A stretch of 64,000 nt of DNA from assembly GCF_040807025.1 (NCBI RefSeq), contig NC_090981.1, positions 4,042,501-4,106,500 on the forward strand, given 5' to 3'. Positions 54,001 through 64,000 of this stretch are shown here, piece by piece. Origin of the DNA: Struthio camelus. Taxonomy: Eukaryota; Chordata; Aves; Struthioniformes; Struthionidae. Both the position numbers and the translations under genes were made by a program. The stretch's first letter is position 1; every line of letters begins with the position of its first letter. The notes beneath the pieces are model-generated. The model ran no database searches. It was given only the letters and a program-made list of their open reading frames with translations, and was not told the origin of the DNA.

Positions 54001-55225
54001 CTTCTTGTTGTCTGTTTTTATTGTAGAACAGATATGAGACAGGTGAAATCTACACCCCTAACAGAATTCAATAAGATTTTCCAGAGTTAAGTGCTGCATT
54101 TATAGACTTTTTGTTGTGTGGAAGAGATTTCCATAGACTGAGAAATGAATAAGGAAATCAGGAACTGGTACCAGGCAGATTACTGTTCTTTGTTATTGGT
54201 GAATGCTATTTGGGAAAATAACACACAAATGCTGAGATATGAGTGCATTGCAACTCTACAAACCTTGGTGAAATAACAGCTCAGGTACACTGTTGTATGT
54301 GATATGAGACTTCAGTGGGCTTTGGATCACACTTCTAGGGATTATTTCCTTACTCCTGGTCATTTTTTGTTATGGGGAAGGTGCGATCTAAAGTGGTCAC
54401 TTGGTGAAGAATGGACTAGTGTAAATATAATGAGTGTTGGTTACAGTGGTGGAAATTGAAGATTCAGAAGTTTTGCTAGATATGAACTCCAGCTTCTCAT
54501 GTTTGAAATTAAACTAATGTTGGTGACACACAACAGTCTAACATTTATTTCTGCTTTTCTGAACACTCATCTTGTTTATTTACAAAATACTGTAAATATA
54601 TATTACATGCACGTGATTCAGAAGGGTTTTTCCACCAGAAGTGAATAATACAATTCCCTTTGTAGGAAAAATGCTTGGACATCCTTGATATTATCTTTAG
54701 TCTGAGATGCCTTCATTGAAGTGATCTTTTCTGTCATTTTTTGATGAATAACCAGAGAATTTGGAGAAAGTTTAATTTCCACAAATAGCATGTACAGAGC
54801 CCATTGAGAACATGGCAGAGCACAGCTTGCTTAACATTAATGTAAGATTGGAGAAGCACTTGAACTTCCTTGAACTACCAACCAGTCTGTGTCCAAAGTG
54901 GGAATGAAATGGCCTGATGTTAGGAAACCTGGAAATAGTGGTTGATGCTTGTAGCCACACCTTCACTATCAAATCACAGCTAGACGATGCTAGTTTCTGC
55001 CATTAGTGAGAACAAGATAGAAAGAATGGCTCATTGTATGAAGGGGAAAATACAAGTCCTTGTAGGTAAAGCTGTTCATACCCCTTTGTACCCTCTGGTT
55101 GTTATTATCCCAAAATCTTGCCTTCACACTAGTCACAGAGTGTGACAATAATGATTGAAAATGATGACTGAAACAACTTTGTTTATCCTTCCTTCAGTGA
55201 CCCAGGACTTTTAAAGGACTTTTTA

Positions 55226-55280
55226 ATGAACTTCTGAAGAAACAAAGACAGAAAAACACATTTGCAAAGTGAAATTAAAG
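55226..55280 (+). repeat. Diverged dispersed repeat, copy B
   Basis: Direct-orientation partner of 51010-51064, 4.2 kb away. The two differ by about nine or ten substitutions or small indels, clustered between the ACAT and TGAAATTAAA blocks. Similarity stops soon after on both sides. Confidence 0.75.
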
Positions 55281-56740
55281 CTGAATTAAGCTCTAAAGTG
55301 AATTAAGCTGTGTGGGGCAGGTTTCAGTGGAAACACTGTGATAATTTGGGGAATGCTTTAATTTAGAATGCACCTCATTTTTTGCCAACTAGCTTTCTTG
55401 CCTTGTAAAGAGAGAGGCAGCAATGCAGGCCCTATAGAATTTATTTCTGCCTTTATGTATGTGCAGTCTCTTGTGTGATCTGGGTTGAGTGAGGCAAACC
55501 TAGCTTTGTTGATGCCTTTACTTACTCTAAGAAAGTTTTTGTAAGTAAGTTAGGGAATCAAACACTTAAATATGTAAAAAAACTCCACTTTCAGAGTTCA
55601 TCACACAAAGTAGTTGGAAGAAAATGAGTGTCACCTAGATCAGCAATAATTTTGCATTTTGAATACATAATTGGTAACAAGGCAATAAGCTAAAGAGAAT
55701 ATTTTGTGTATGTTTCATGAAAATGTCCAGAATGAACAAAAAAAAATAATTTCCTAGAAAATTTCTTTGTTTCCATACTTTTTTGCAGAACACTATTTAA
55801 AAATCATTAATATTAAGTATTTCTACAAAAGGAGATGTTTTCCAGTACAACAAATATATCATAAAACCCAGAAATAAACTAAATAAATAAAAACACATTA
55901 AAACAAAAGTAAATAAAAGCTAAATAAACTGAGTAAAAATGTTTGGAACTATAAAATCAAATACTGGTAGCTGGGAGCAGTTTCCACATTGCAAGAACCC
56001 TACAGTAAAAAGTGTTCATGGAGGAAAAACAAATGATTTAATCAAAAAGATTAAACCTTTTGCCACTTGGAAGGCAAGTTGTGTGCTTCAGAAAGGAAAG
56101 GAAGCAAGGATACCTGGGAGATATACTCTACCTCAAATTATAAACCCTAAGAAATTATTTGGGCTAATTCTAGAGAGTTCTTTATTACCAGGACACCTAT
56201 CTATATTAGACTTTGTATTAAAGCAATGACAGTTTCTTTGCAGTTAATAATTATTCCACTGTTAAAAAGTTATGTACTGTACTAACTAGGGCTTAGTATC
56301 TGATCAGTCTGCATTTCACTGGGCCATTCAGAGTCCTCATGAATACATGTTTTTGAGAGTCTCATCTCATATCCTTACTCAGTGCTGTAAATCCCTTTCA
56401 TTTTATTGTTACTGTAATTAGCAAGAACTTTCCTATCTTGAAATGATCTTTTCTGATAGCCAATTACATATAAAATCATGTTATCATCAGAGAATATTAA
56501 GGCTTTTAAAATATAAAATATATAACTATATCCAAAGAGTAGAGAAAGCTTACAAAGTTGAACTTTTAAAAGCTAGTGAAAATAAAAGATCAGAGCTGCC
56601 ACCACAATTTTTTGAAGGTTTTTTTTTTTTACTTTTTAATTCCTTTTAGAATTTTGGTGAGGTCTGTCTCAAGGATTTGAGCAGTCGTAACAGACACTCC
56701 TGGATGTCGTTGCGGGCAGTGGAGTTTTATGAACAATTGT

Positions 56741-57140
56741 AGAATCACAGAATAACTTTGGATGGAAGGCACCTCGGGAGGTCAGGCACAAGCCTTCGCG
56801 CAAAGGAGCGCCAGCTAGAGCAGGTTGTCCAGGCCCTGTCTGGTCGAATTCTGAGCCTCTCCAAAGATGGAGATTGCACAACCTCTGTGCAATTCACTGA
56901 CTACCTCACTGTGAAACGTTTGCCTTGTACCCAGTTGGAATTGCCTGTGTTCCTGTTCCCTCATCCTCTCACTGCATGTCTCTGAGAAGGGTCTGGCTCC
57001 ATTTCCCCTATGCCCTCCCACTAGACAGCTGAAGGCAGCAAGATCTGCCCCAGTCTTTGCTTAGTTGCTCTTCCTGGATCATGTGTTCCAACCTTTGACC
57101 ATCTTGGTGGCCCTCCTCTGGGATGAGTTGCAATTTACCT
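56741..57140 (-). mobile_element. Old, degenerate CR1 relic on the minus strand (3' end)
   Basis: On the plus strand the block begins AGAATCACAGAAT, the reverse complement of the CR1 terminal octamers, then gives the typical antisense CR1 order: a GGAAGGCACCTC-like segment, CCAGGCCCTGTC, CTCTCCAAAGATGGAG, CACAACCTCT, then CTCACTGTGAAA, and finally GGTGGCCCTCCTCTGGGA near 57120. Many indels and substitutions break every frame, so it is far older than the copies at 1-816 and 39.4 kb. The far end is approximate because similarity fades after 57135. Confidence 0.88.
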
Positions 57141-60100
57141 CATGAAAAGCATAGATAAATTGATAGTCAAGAGGCCAGAGGTCAGACATTCTGCCAGCGA
57201 TGTCTACTGGTGGGACAGGGAACTACTACAGACACAAAAGGATGTGTCAGACGAATGCCTCACTCAAGACTTTTATTACTTGTTTGTAATTTAATGATTT
57301 ATTAGCATTTATGCATAGCCAAGACTTGGCTGGATGAGATTGCTAGCCTTTTGCAAGCCTTTTTTTCTTTAAATGACATCTCGTGCAATGTCAAGTGGCA
57401 GAAGGATGTAGCCGGGTTGACAAGTAAATTTTATTTGAAGGTGTTTCTCTGTCCAAAAATGGATTTAATTGATGTACAAACCTTGTTGGTGGCATGACCA
57501 GCAAGTATGACCACATATAAATGGTGTGCGCAAATTAACTGTAGACTGAGTTTTCATTTGTTATGAAAAGATTTTCTAAGTTTGTCCTAGATTGAATGTC
57601 CATGAGGATATTATCTATCCAGTGTTCACTCATGACAGCGAACACTGTCCCAGTCATGCTGTCTCAGATGTCTTTTGGATGCACTCATTCAATAGACACA
57701 ACTTAGCTTTTGTACATGGCTTGGATAGAAGGAAAAGAATTGGAAAATTACAACAATGATGGACAGATCTTCCTGCAATATGGTCAAAATTTGCTCCTAT
57801 TGACCCAGCAGTGATTTTTTCCTGAAAGACCCTTTTTTATTCATGAACATCTGCACAACTGAAAGCAGATGAGGGATACAAAATAGGAGAGCCTGGAGTC
57901 CTCCTGTCAAGACATGCATTTGCTACACAGAGTGGCTCCTCTGAGGGGACTCTTTGGATTGTCAGTAGCAGTTTAGAATATACTTTGAAGCTCTTTTCAG
58001 AAAAGACACCGATATTTTACAAGCAGCTATGTGAATTACAGCCTCTGTCTTCTGTAATTTAGTGCTGGCTTCTTTGGCCTCATGAGCTCCTCCTCTACCT
58101 GAAAACTGTGAGCACAAGAGTGTTTGATATATAATGGCTATAAATATGTGCCCATGGTGGCACTTCATGCCTAAAAGAACATTCAAATCTGCAATGGGTT
58201 TCTTCAAATTTAAAAGCCTGAACAGTGCCTTTTGTATTGGGTCTAAGGAACATCATCCTTCAAAGATTTTTGCCGCAAGTGTAGGATAGAGGTGGACTGA
58301 CATGCCATTCTTGTTTTTTTTAAAAAAGAGGTTTTGGTGCTTAGTGGAATATGTGCTTATGGACACTGTGAGCGGGCTGAGTTTGAAACTCAAATGATTA
58401 AAATTTGAACATACAAATTTCTCAATGACGTTCAAAAAAAAACGACATCAGAGGGAGCCATAGACTTTCTGAACGTGGATATTACTGTGGCTGGATGCAC
58501 ATGGGACATTCCCAGCTGGAATAGGCAATGGTTTAATCTGGTGTCAGGCACACATTGAAATCCACTTATAGTATGAAAGGTTTTTTTGGTTTTAGACTCA
58601 TTCTGCTATAAAGATTAACCATGATCACAAAATTTACTTGTGCCCAGTTTTAAAATCCTCCCAAATTCAATGTTAGGAGGTTAAAATGTCCATTCAGGCA
58701 GACCTGTATGCAGATCCAGGGACTGTTTAGACACTCTAGGTTAGGCAATTTTCCTGCCTCCAGTATTTCCTGGCCCATTGACCTTAGCTCACATACTTCA
58801 TATATAGCTCTGTTGCTGCAAAGAATACGCATGTCTTTGTGGCTCTTTTGGCATGCTCTATTTTTGTGTATGGTCTATGTCATTATATTGTTTGTTAAGG
58901 ATTTACAATAGACATTCTTGAAAATCAATATTCTCTTAAAGACAGAGAAGAAAAAAAGAGCAATCTAAGCAAAGCAATATGTTAGTCTATATTTTTTTTA
59001 TCCTTGCTTTCAGGGAAAGTGAGTTTAATACAGATCTCTACTCTAGAATAATTTTTGAAAGGCAGTAAAGCAGTATGTTGGTTAGACATGCATCCAGTGG
59101 AGCTCAACATGGCTATCACCACTCAGGGGACACTTATACTGAATACCTTTAGTAAAGGGACACAAAATTCCCCCAGCTGTGGTATTGTGTCCCAAAATTT
59201 TGGTAGCTCAGTTGCTGTGGTCCCTTACTAAGATGGTACCGACATTTTTTAAAGAAAAGCAACAAGGTTTTACACCTTTATGCCACAATGTTTCTAGTGT
59301 ATCAAGTATGGTTACTGTTTCCATGTTGTATATACAAGTTACCTTTACTCTGATCTTTAACTAGAGATTCAGGATGTTGCACTGATCATGCTGCAATTTC
59401 TGGGTTGCTGGAAGGCCTCATCTAGCTATCATGGAAATATAATGAATTTGATAATGAATGAGATGTGGGGAAAGGGGAGAGAGAGGGCTAAGTTTGATGC
59501 AAGCAAAACTCACTCATTGCTTCTCAGAAAAAAAGATATTTAAAAGAAATGAAGTACACAGGACAGATGCTAATCACTGTTCATTTAGTGCATGATGAGA
59601 CATCACTACACTGCAGCAGTGTGTGCAGTGAGAGAGCCTGCCTAAAACAGAACTGAGCCAACCATGTAATGAAATAATGAGATAGAAGCAGAATTTAGAA
59701 AGGAAATTGAAGCCCAGTGACCCCTGTGAAGATATGCATTTATCCAGTCAACGTGACTCCTAGACGTGACGTCTAGATCAATAAACACTGTGCCTCTTAA
59801 AGTTGAAATGGAGCAGAAAGAGGCTGGTAAGATTCAAACTCAGCCTTCTATTTCTTTCACCCTTTCTTTCTAGTAAGGGAGCTAAATTACAGGTGATGGG
59901 CTGTACTAATGAAGCTCACTTGGGCTCTCTCTACACATCTAGTTAATAAATCATTTAACCAAAAAGTGAGGTTGACTAGTGTATAAGTTAGTTAAAAACT
60001 TTAAATCTCCTGCCTAAACTGATGTAAAATGCAAACATGTTTGGGGGCCAATGCTTTTCTGATTCCGAACTTTTTTCTCCATACAACTACTTTCATCATT

Positions 60101-62949
60101 CAAACTATAAATAATCAACAAGTTTTGCAAACCTTTGCTAATGGTCTTCCATTCTGAAAAGATAGAGTTGTTTTTTTTTTCCAAAGTGGCTGTAACTGTC
60201 AGAGCTGTTTTTCTGTCCTTCATACTTGTTTTAGATGGGATCTAGTTTTCTGAAGATCAGTAAAACCAGCGTATGTGAAAATGGAAGAAGACTCGTGCCA
60301 TTTGCTTCAGGTAACCAAGCATTCCTTATCCATTAATGTTTGGGTAACATCTTGAATCTTTTCTCATTTTGGGCCACATCTGTGGAAATACAGTTCCCGG
60401 GTAATACAACATTATTCTGATATTCTTCTGCTGACTCCATACAGAAACAGCAGTGCTGGACATTCAGCACAGTTTTGTTCCCAGCTCTCCTGCCTCCATC
60501 CTGTCTTCCAGTTACACCTCTTCCTGCTTCCATACCAACAAACGAGAGATGTGCACATAGGAAATGTGCAGGTTTTGCCTTCATGACTTTTAAACTAGTA
60601 ATTTTCAAAGGCATAGAAAAACAGTCAAGGTCCCTATTCTACTAAAATTGAAAAGGCAATAAACTCCTAACTTCCATTTGTGCTCCTGTAAATCTGCCCT
60701 GAATTAGAAAGGTCAGGTTACTTCCTGAACAAGGAAAGAACATTTTTCTTTACATGGAGTCTCAGGAAATCTGCCAAAGTAAACACAGAAAAACTGTGAC
60801 TGCTTCTCATTTTACCAAGTAGCTTTGTACGACACAATCTGCATGAAGCAACATATTAAACAAATGTTCAGGCAGATTAAAGTGCCTATGCCTCTTCATT
60901 TCAGCTGTGATCAAATGGCAGAAGCATTTTATTTCTGTTAGTAAAAACCATCACAGAAAATGATTCACAGAATGGTGCTTAGTTCTGATTTCTGATATAA
61001 CACTGTATATCTGGTGCTACCCTGGAGTCAATGGTTTTACTGTACAGTTATGAAATGCAAATAAGATCAATCCTTAGACTGGGGAACTCAGAGTTTTCCT
61101 CTGAGAAGGATATCATCATTACTTTTGTAGAAATATACCAAGATCAATTCTTTTCTTATATAACTGCCATGAGTCAGAGCATGTCGTTGAGAAAATATTA
61201 ATTGCACTTGCAAGAATAATTTTAGCAGGAATGTCTAAGGTACTTGAAGCCATTGGCCCCATGTGTCTCAGATTAGAGTCAAGCCTATTACATGTGAAAG
61301 AATGTCATGTGAAAGCTTTTTCAGATGAAAATTTATCCAAGATTTTTGTTTTGTTTTGGAATCATCTCAGAAACATTACTAATGCTCTAATAAGTATAAG
61401 CAATAAAAAAGAACTGATGGAAAAGCTCCAGACTTATCAAAAGATAATATAATAAGTACTGGTAATGGCATCTTTTGAGCTGGCAGGTATTAATAAAGTC
61501 AAGCAAACTTTTCAACTGTTACTCTTGGGAAGTTTCAGAGTATTTTAGAATAGGAGGTTGAAAATTATTGCAGGCCCACTTCCTTTTTCATATATGCCAG
61601 TGTATGGTAATTCAACCTCATTGTCTTCCCTGGAAGATATTATACGGCACATATGCCTACATTATGAGAGTTTTATCTTACATTTTGCTGCTGGTTTTTT
61701 TTTTTTTTTTGGCTTTTGTTTTTCTTTCTTCAAGATCAAATATTTTATTACTATGGCTGTAGTGAATCTTTGTCAGACATTCAAATAGAATTTCATGAAG
61801 AAATTGGTATTATATTTTAATCAAAAAGAATTCATTATTTTCATGAACTACATTAAATAGTCCCACTTGATTGTTTGCAGGTCAAAAGACTGGATTTGTT
61901 AAGTGAGAATTACATTATATGGAAGCTTTCCTAAAGAGTACTTACTTATTTTCTACAGCAAGGGCTTCTTCTCTGACAAGAAATGAAGCATTTTAAAATG
62001 AAGTTTCTAAATAATGTAGGTTTTCTAAATAATTATTCTTTTTTTCAGGATACCTGCATTTATTTTGGTTAGCTTCTTTTTTAATTTTTTTTTTTTGCTT
62101 TTTGTTTCTGTGTGCTAGGGGAATAGTAAAACAAAGTAATCAAGGATTTCTAATACCACTGCGATGCATCATAAGCATCCTTTAGAAGGCCAACCCTGGA
62201 AAAGATTTACAGATTATAGAAATTGACAGATTGCTTTGGAAATAAATGTGCCTTTTTCATTTTTATCAGCTGAAGATGATGTAAGTATCCTTTTTTTAGC
62301 TTTGCTATTTAAGGCTTGATTCTGATCTTGCTCAGACTAAAGTGAAATTTTTCTATTTGTTTTTTTTTTTATTAGTTCCTTCCAAAACAGGAAACAGATT
62401 GGGAGCTAATAAAGCTAATAAAACTTTTATTTAAACAAACAAAAAAATCAATTTTTATAACCAGTTTCTATGGGACAGACCCTGCTTAGCATTAACTGTT
62501 GAAACACTAACTATGGTTTCCACTGGCTCCCTCCAATGCCCACTCTCCATGGGATAGAGCTGTTCATGCTGTCTACCTTAGACAGATGCTTCACATGGAG
62601 AAATTTCCCTCTGGAGCCACCTCTCTATATATTGCTTGTAGAGGCAGCCTAGATGCCCAATTTTAGACTGCTAAAGCTTAGCTGACTAAAACACATCCCA
62701 TCCAATTCAACCAGATCTATACCTGCTTGACTCAAAGTCCTGGATCCTTTGTTAGTCAAGAACTCTTTCAAGTTATCACAGTGCTGTCATTGTTAAAGAT
62801 GTCTTCAAAATGTTTCTTAAAGTGAGTAAAATTTTCAAAATGCTTAAATGGCTGTATAAGCTTTGCTGGCAGTTAAGTAGTAAGCAACAAGCTTGTAATT
62901 CTTCAAATTCAGTTTCCACTCCAGAAGTACTGTGGAAAGTGCTTCTCCA
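57141..62949. other. Spacer, no recognisable gene
   Basis: 5.8 kb of unique AT-rich DNA. A 17-base palindrome with two CpGs lies at 59760-59776. On the minus strand, two open stretches in the same frame (58435-58253 and 58207-57962) are separated by one stop, but they resemble no family I know. T-rich homopolymers occur at 61697-61712 and near 62085 and 62360. Confidence 0.65.
59760..59776. promoter_or_regulatory. 17-base perfect palindrome containing a CRE/ATF-like site
   Basis: CTAGACGT-G-ACGTCTAG has 8-base perfect arms around one central G. It contains TGACGTCT, one base from the full CRE octamer TGACGTCA, and an AP-1-like TGACTCC lies just upstream at 59754-59760. Two CpGs survive in an otherwise CpG-poor area. 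Binding is inference only. Confidence 0.35.
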
Positions 62950-63198
62950 TTCCATGCTATATCTACTACGGGAGGAGGTTAGTAGGCTGCGTAGCATCCG
63001 AGAGGATGAGCGGGAGATTGACAGGGCGTTCTCGGAGACTGTTCAGCTCCAGGAGTCCCCAGCCCCCACTGCAGCGGAGTTGTCAGAGGGCTCAGCACCA
63101 TGTGTAAAGGTGCATCATAACGCTGTTGAAGAGGGCTGGAAGCTGGTGACCTCTCGTAGAAGGAGAAAGGCTCTTGCTCCTCCTCAAGGTTACCCTTG
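62950..63198 (+). pseudogene. CR1 ORF1 N-terminal part (charged, coiled-coil-like)
   Basis: The open frame (which runs from 62810, before the recognisable CR1 homology) encodes REEVSRLRSIREDEREIDRA, then an acidic and proline-rich stretch, then EEGWKLVTSRRRRKALAPPQ and a stop at 63197-63199. This charged, heptad-like and basic region is typical of the segment before the esterase in CR1 ORF1 and may bind RNA. The ORF1 esterase continues directly in another frame, so one base has been lost near 63194-63196. The N-terminal zinc-finger or PHD-like part known in some CR1 families was not recognised. Confidence 0.8.
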
Positions 63199-63810
63199 AA
63201 GAACAAGTTTAGCGCCCTCCAAGCTGAGGAGAGGCTGGGCACGGCTCCAAGGGAGGCAACTGGCCTGGCAGACCCTGTGCCGTGCAGGAACCCCCGGAAG
63301 AAGCGGCGAGTGATTGTTGTGGGTGACTCCCTGCTGCAGGGGACAGAGGCACCTCTCTGCCGACCTGACCTCTTGTCCAGAGAGGTTTGCTGCCTGCCAG
63401 GGGCTCGAATAAGAGATGTCGTGGAAAGACTGCCAAGGCTTGTCCACGCATCGGACTACTACCCTCTGCTGATCTTCCATGTGGGCGCTAACGACACGAA
63501 AGGCAAACTGGAAACCATCAAACAGGACTTCAGAGCTCTGGGAATGGTGGTGAAGGGTCTGGGAGCCCAGGTCGTTTTCTCCTCAATCTTGCCTGTGAGG
63601 GGAAAGGACAGGAGGAGGAGTAGACGAGTTTTCCAAGTTAACAGCTGGCTGCGCCGCTGGTGTTGGCAACAGGGCTTTGGTTTCTATGACCATGGGACCC
63701 TGTTTGAAGATCAACAGCTGATGGGGAGCGATGGGATCCACCTTACCAAGAGGGGCACGCATGTCTTTGCCAGCAGGTTGGCCAGCCTGGTAAGGAGGGC
63801 TTTAAACTAG
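63196..63810 (+). CDS. CR1 ORF1 esterase domain (SGNH/GDSL hydrolase fold)
   Basis: 204 codons are open to the TAG at 63808-63810. The SGNH blocks are all present: GDSL with Ser45, the block II Gly69 (CLPGAR), Asn99 in GAND, and Asp179 with His182 in DGIHL. Kapitonov and Jurka described an esterase of this kind in CR1-like ORF1 proteins; its exact role in retrotransposition is not settled. The preceding basic segment (NPRKKRR) may contact nucleic acid. The frame opens in TTG rather than ATG because the true ORF1 start is upstream in another frame, lost to a one-base deletion. As it stands the domain is intact but would not be translated from the native start. It is a transposon protein, not a host gene. 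Confidence 0.9.
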   Translation: MKNKFSALQAEERLGTAPREATGLADPVPCRNPRKKRRVIVVGDSLLQGTEAPLCRPDLLSREVCCLPGARIRDVVERLPRLVHASDYYPLLIFHVGANDTKGKLETIKQDFRALGMVVKGLGAQVVFSSILPVRGKDRRRSRRVFQVNSWLRRWCWQQGFGFYDHGTLFEDQQLMGSDGIHLTKRGTHVFASRLASLVRRALN

Positions 63811-63918
63811 GCAAGATGGGGGAAGGGGAGTGGTATAGTGGCAGGGGAGTCAGTAAAACACCGCTCAAGTCAGGATGCCTCTAGCGGGTGCACGCAGCCA
63901 GGGGAGACAGCATGCAAC

Positions 63919-63969
63919 ATGGCTATGGAGGATCCTCTTGCATCTCTCCTGGGAAGCCTGCGTGCTTGA
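63919..63969 (+). pseudogene. Putative CR1 ORF2 start, frame broken
   Basis: An ATG at 63919 opens MAMEDPLASLLGSLRA and then a TGA at 63967. The family sequence resumes in another frame as TGSLKCLYTNA at the window edge. A small deletion near 63962-63966 explains the shift. The region leads into the apurinic-type endonuclease of ORF2, which lies outside the window. Confidence 0.6.
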
Positions 63970-64000
63970 CTGGCTCTCTGAAGTGCCTGTACACCAATGC

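Larger units (their letters stand above)
40593..56740. other. Spacer, no recognisable gene; several small repeats
   Basis: 16 kb of mostly unique DNA. The first 370 bases after the CR1 are GC-moderate and unique. Items listed separately are a 22-base palindrome (41577-41598), a 15-base tandem repeat (43462-43491), the hairpin and inverted-repeat pair (50513-50795) and a diverged 55-base direct repeat (51010-51064 and 55226-55280). Shorter duplicated words also occur at 45838-45865 and at about 52147-52196. The 125-codon minus-strand frame at 49622-49999 resembles no known protein. Confidence 0.7.
62950..64000 (+). mobile_element. CR1 LINE reaching into ORF1, continues past the right edge
   Basis: Homology to avian CR1 begins near 62950-62970, in the N-terminal half of ORF1, and runs to the window edge, where the start of the ORF2 coding region appears (SLKCLYTNA readable at 63975-64000). 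It therefore covers ORF1, the inter-ORF spacer and the first bases of ORF2. Nearly all CR1 copies are cut well 3' of this, so the element is unusually long. The GC content is high compared with the flank. Two frame breaks are seen, near 63194 and near 63965. The exact 5' junction is uncertain. Confidence 0.9.

Noticed and set aside
51010..55280. Endogenous retrovirus bounded by the two 55-base repeats
   Set aside because: No gag, pol or env traces, primer-binding site or TG...CA ends were seen, and the repeats are far too short for LTRs.
62810..62949. Extension of CR1 ORF1 upstream to 62810
   Set aside because: The frame is open, but the residues before the REEVSRL block do not look like CR1 ORF1 and the base composition is that of the flank. 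It is probably read-through of unique DNA joined to the 5' end of the element.

Overview
The window is ordinary-looking avian nuclear DNA: AT-rich, intron-rich and gene-poor, with CR1-type LINE retrotransposons as the only clearly recognisable mobile elements. The only recognisable host protein-coding gene is the 5' end of ALDH1A1 (retinaldehyde dehydrogenase 1) on the minus strand. Its first three coding exons lie at 16828-16917 (30 codons), 7387-7491 (35 codons) and 3174-3314 (47 codons). All have canonical splice sites and intact reading frames, and the sequence closely resembles chicken ALDH1A1. The remaining exons lie beyond the left edge. ALDH1A1 is Z-linked in chicken, so this is probably a bird Z chromosome; the species cannot be fixed from the sequence.

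Layout from left to right: 1-816 is the 3' end of a young CR1 inside ALDH1A1 intron 3, antisense to the gene. Exon 3, intron 2, exon 2 and a 9.3 kb intron 1 follow, then exon 1 and a compact promoter (ATA box, GATA site, octamer and CCAAT box on the minus strand, split by a 19-base poly-T tract). From about 17.1 kb to the right edge there is no recognisable host gene. By comparison with the human gene order this should be the spacer between ALDH1A1 and ANXA1. It contains a possible upstream ALDH1A1 5' exon (30175-30331), a GC-rich and G-run-rich island (about 35.75-36.58 kb), a second young CR1 carrying an internal deletion (39.43-40.59 kb), a cluster of inverted repeats near 50.5-50.8 kb, an old antisense CR1 relic (56.74-57.14 kb), and at the right edge a CR1 that reaches back into ORF1. 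That last element has a complete SGNH/GDSL esterase domain with all catalytic motifs present.

No operons, CRISPR arrays, rRNA or tRNA genes were seen, and no multi-gene system. The items most worth following up are the promoter architecture with its homopolymer insertion, the candidate upstream exon whose short ORF would end exactly on the ALDH1A1 start codon, the near-full-length CR1 ORF1 copy, the G-quadruplex-prone GC island, and the adjacent hairpin and inverted repeat at 50.5-50.8 kb. Most of the open reading frames of 60-170 codons in the spacer are best explained as chance.
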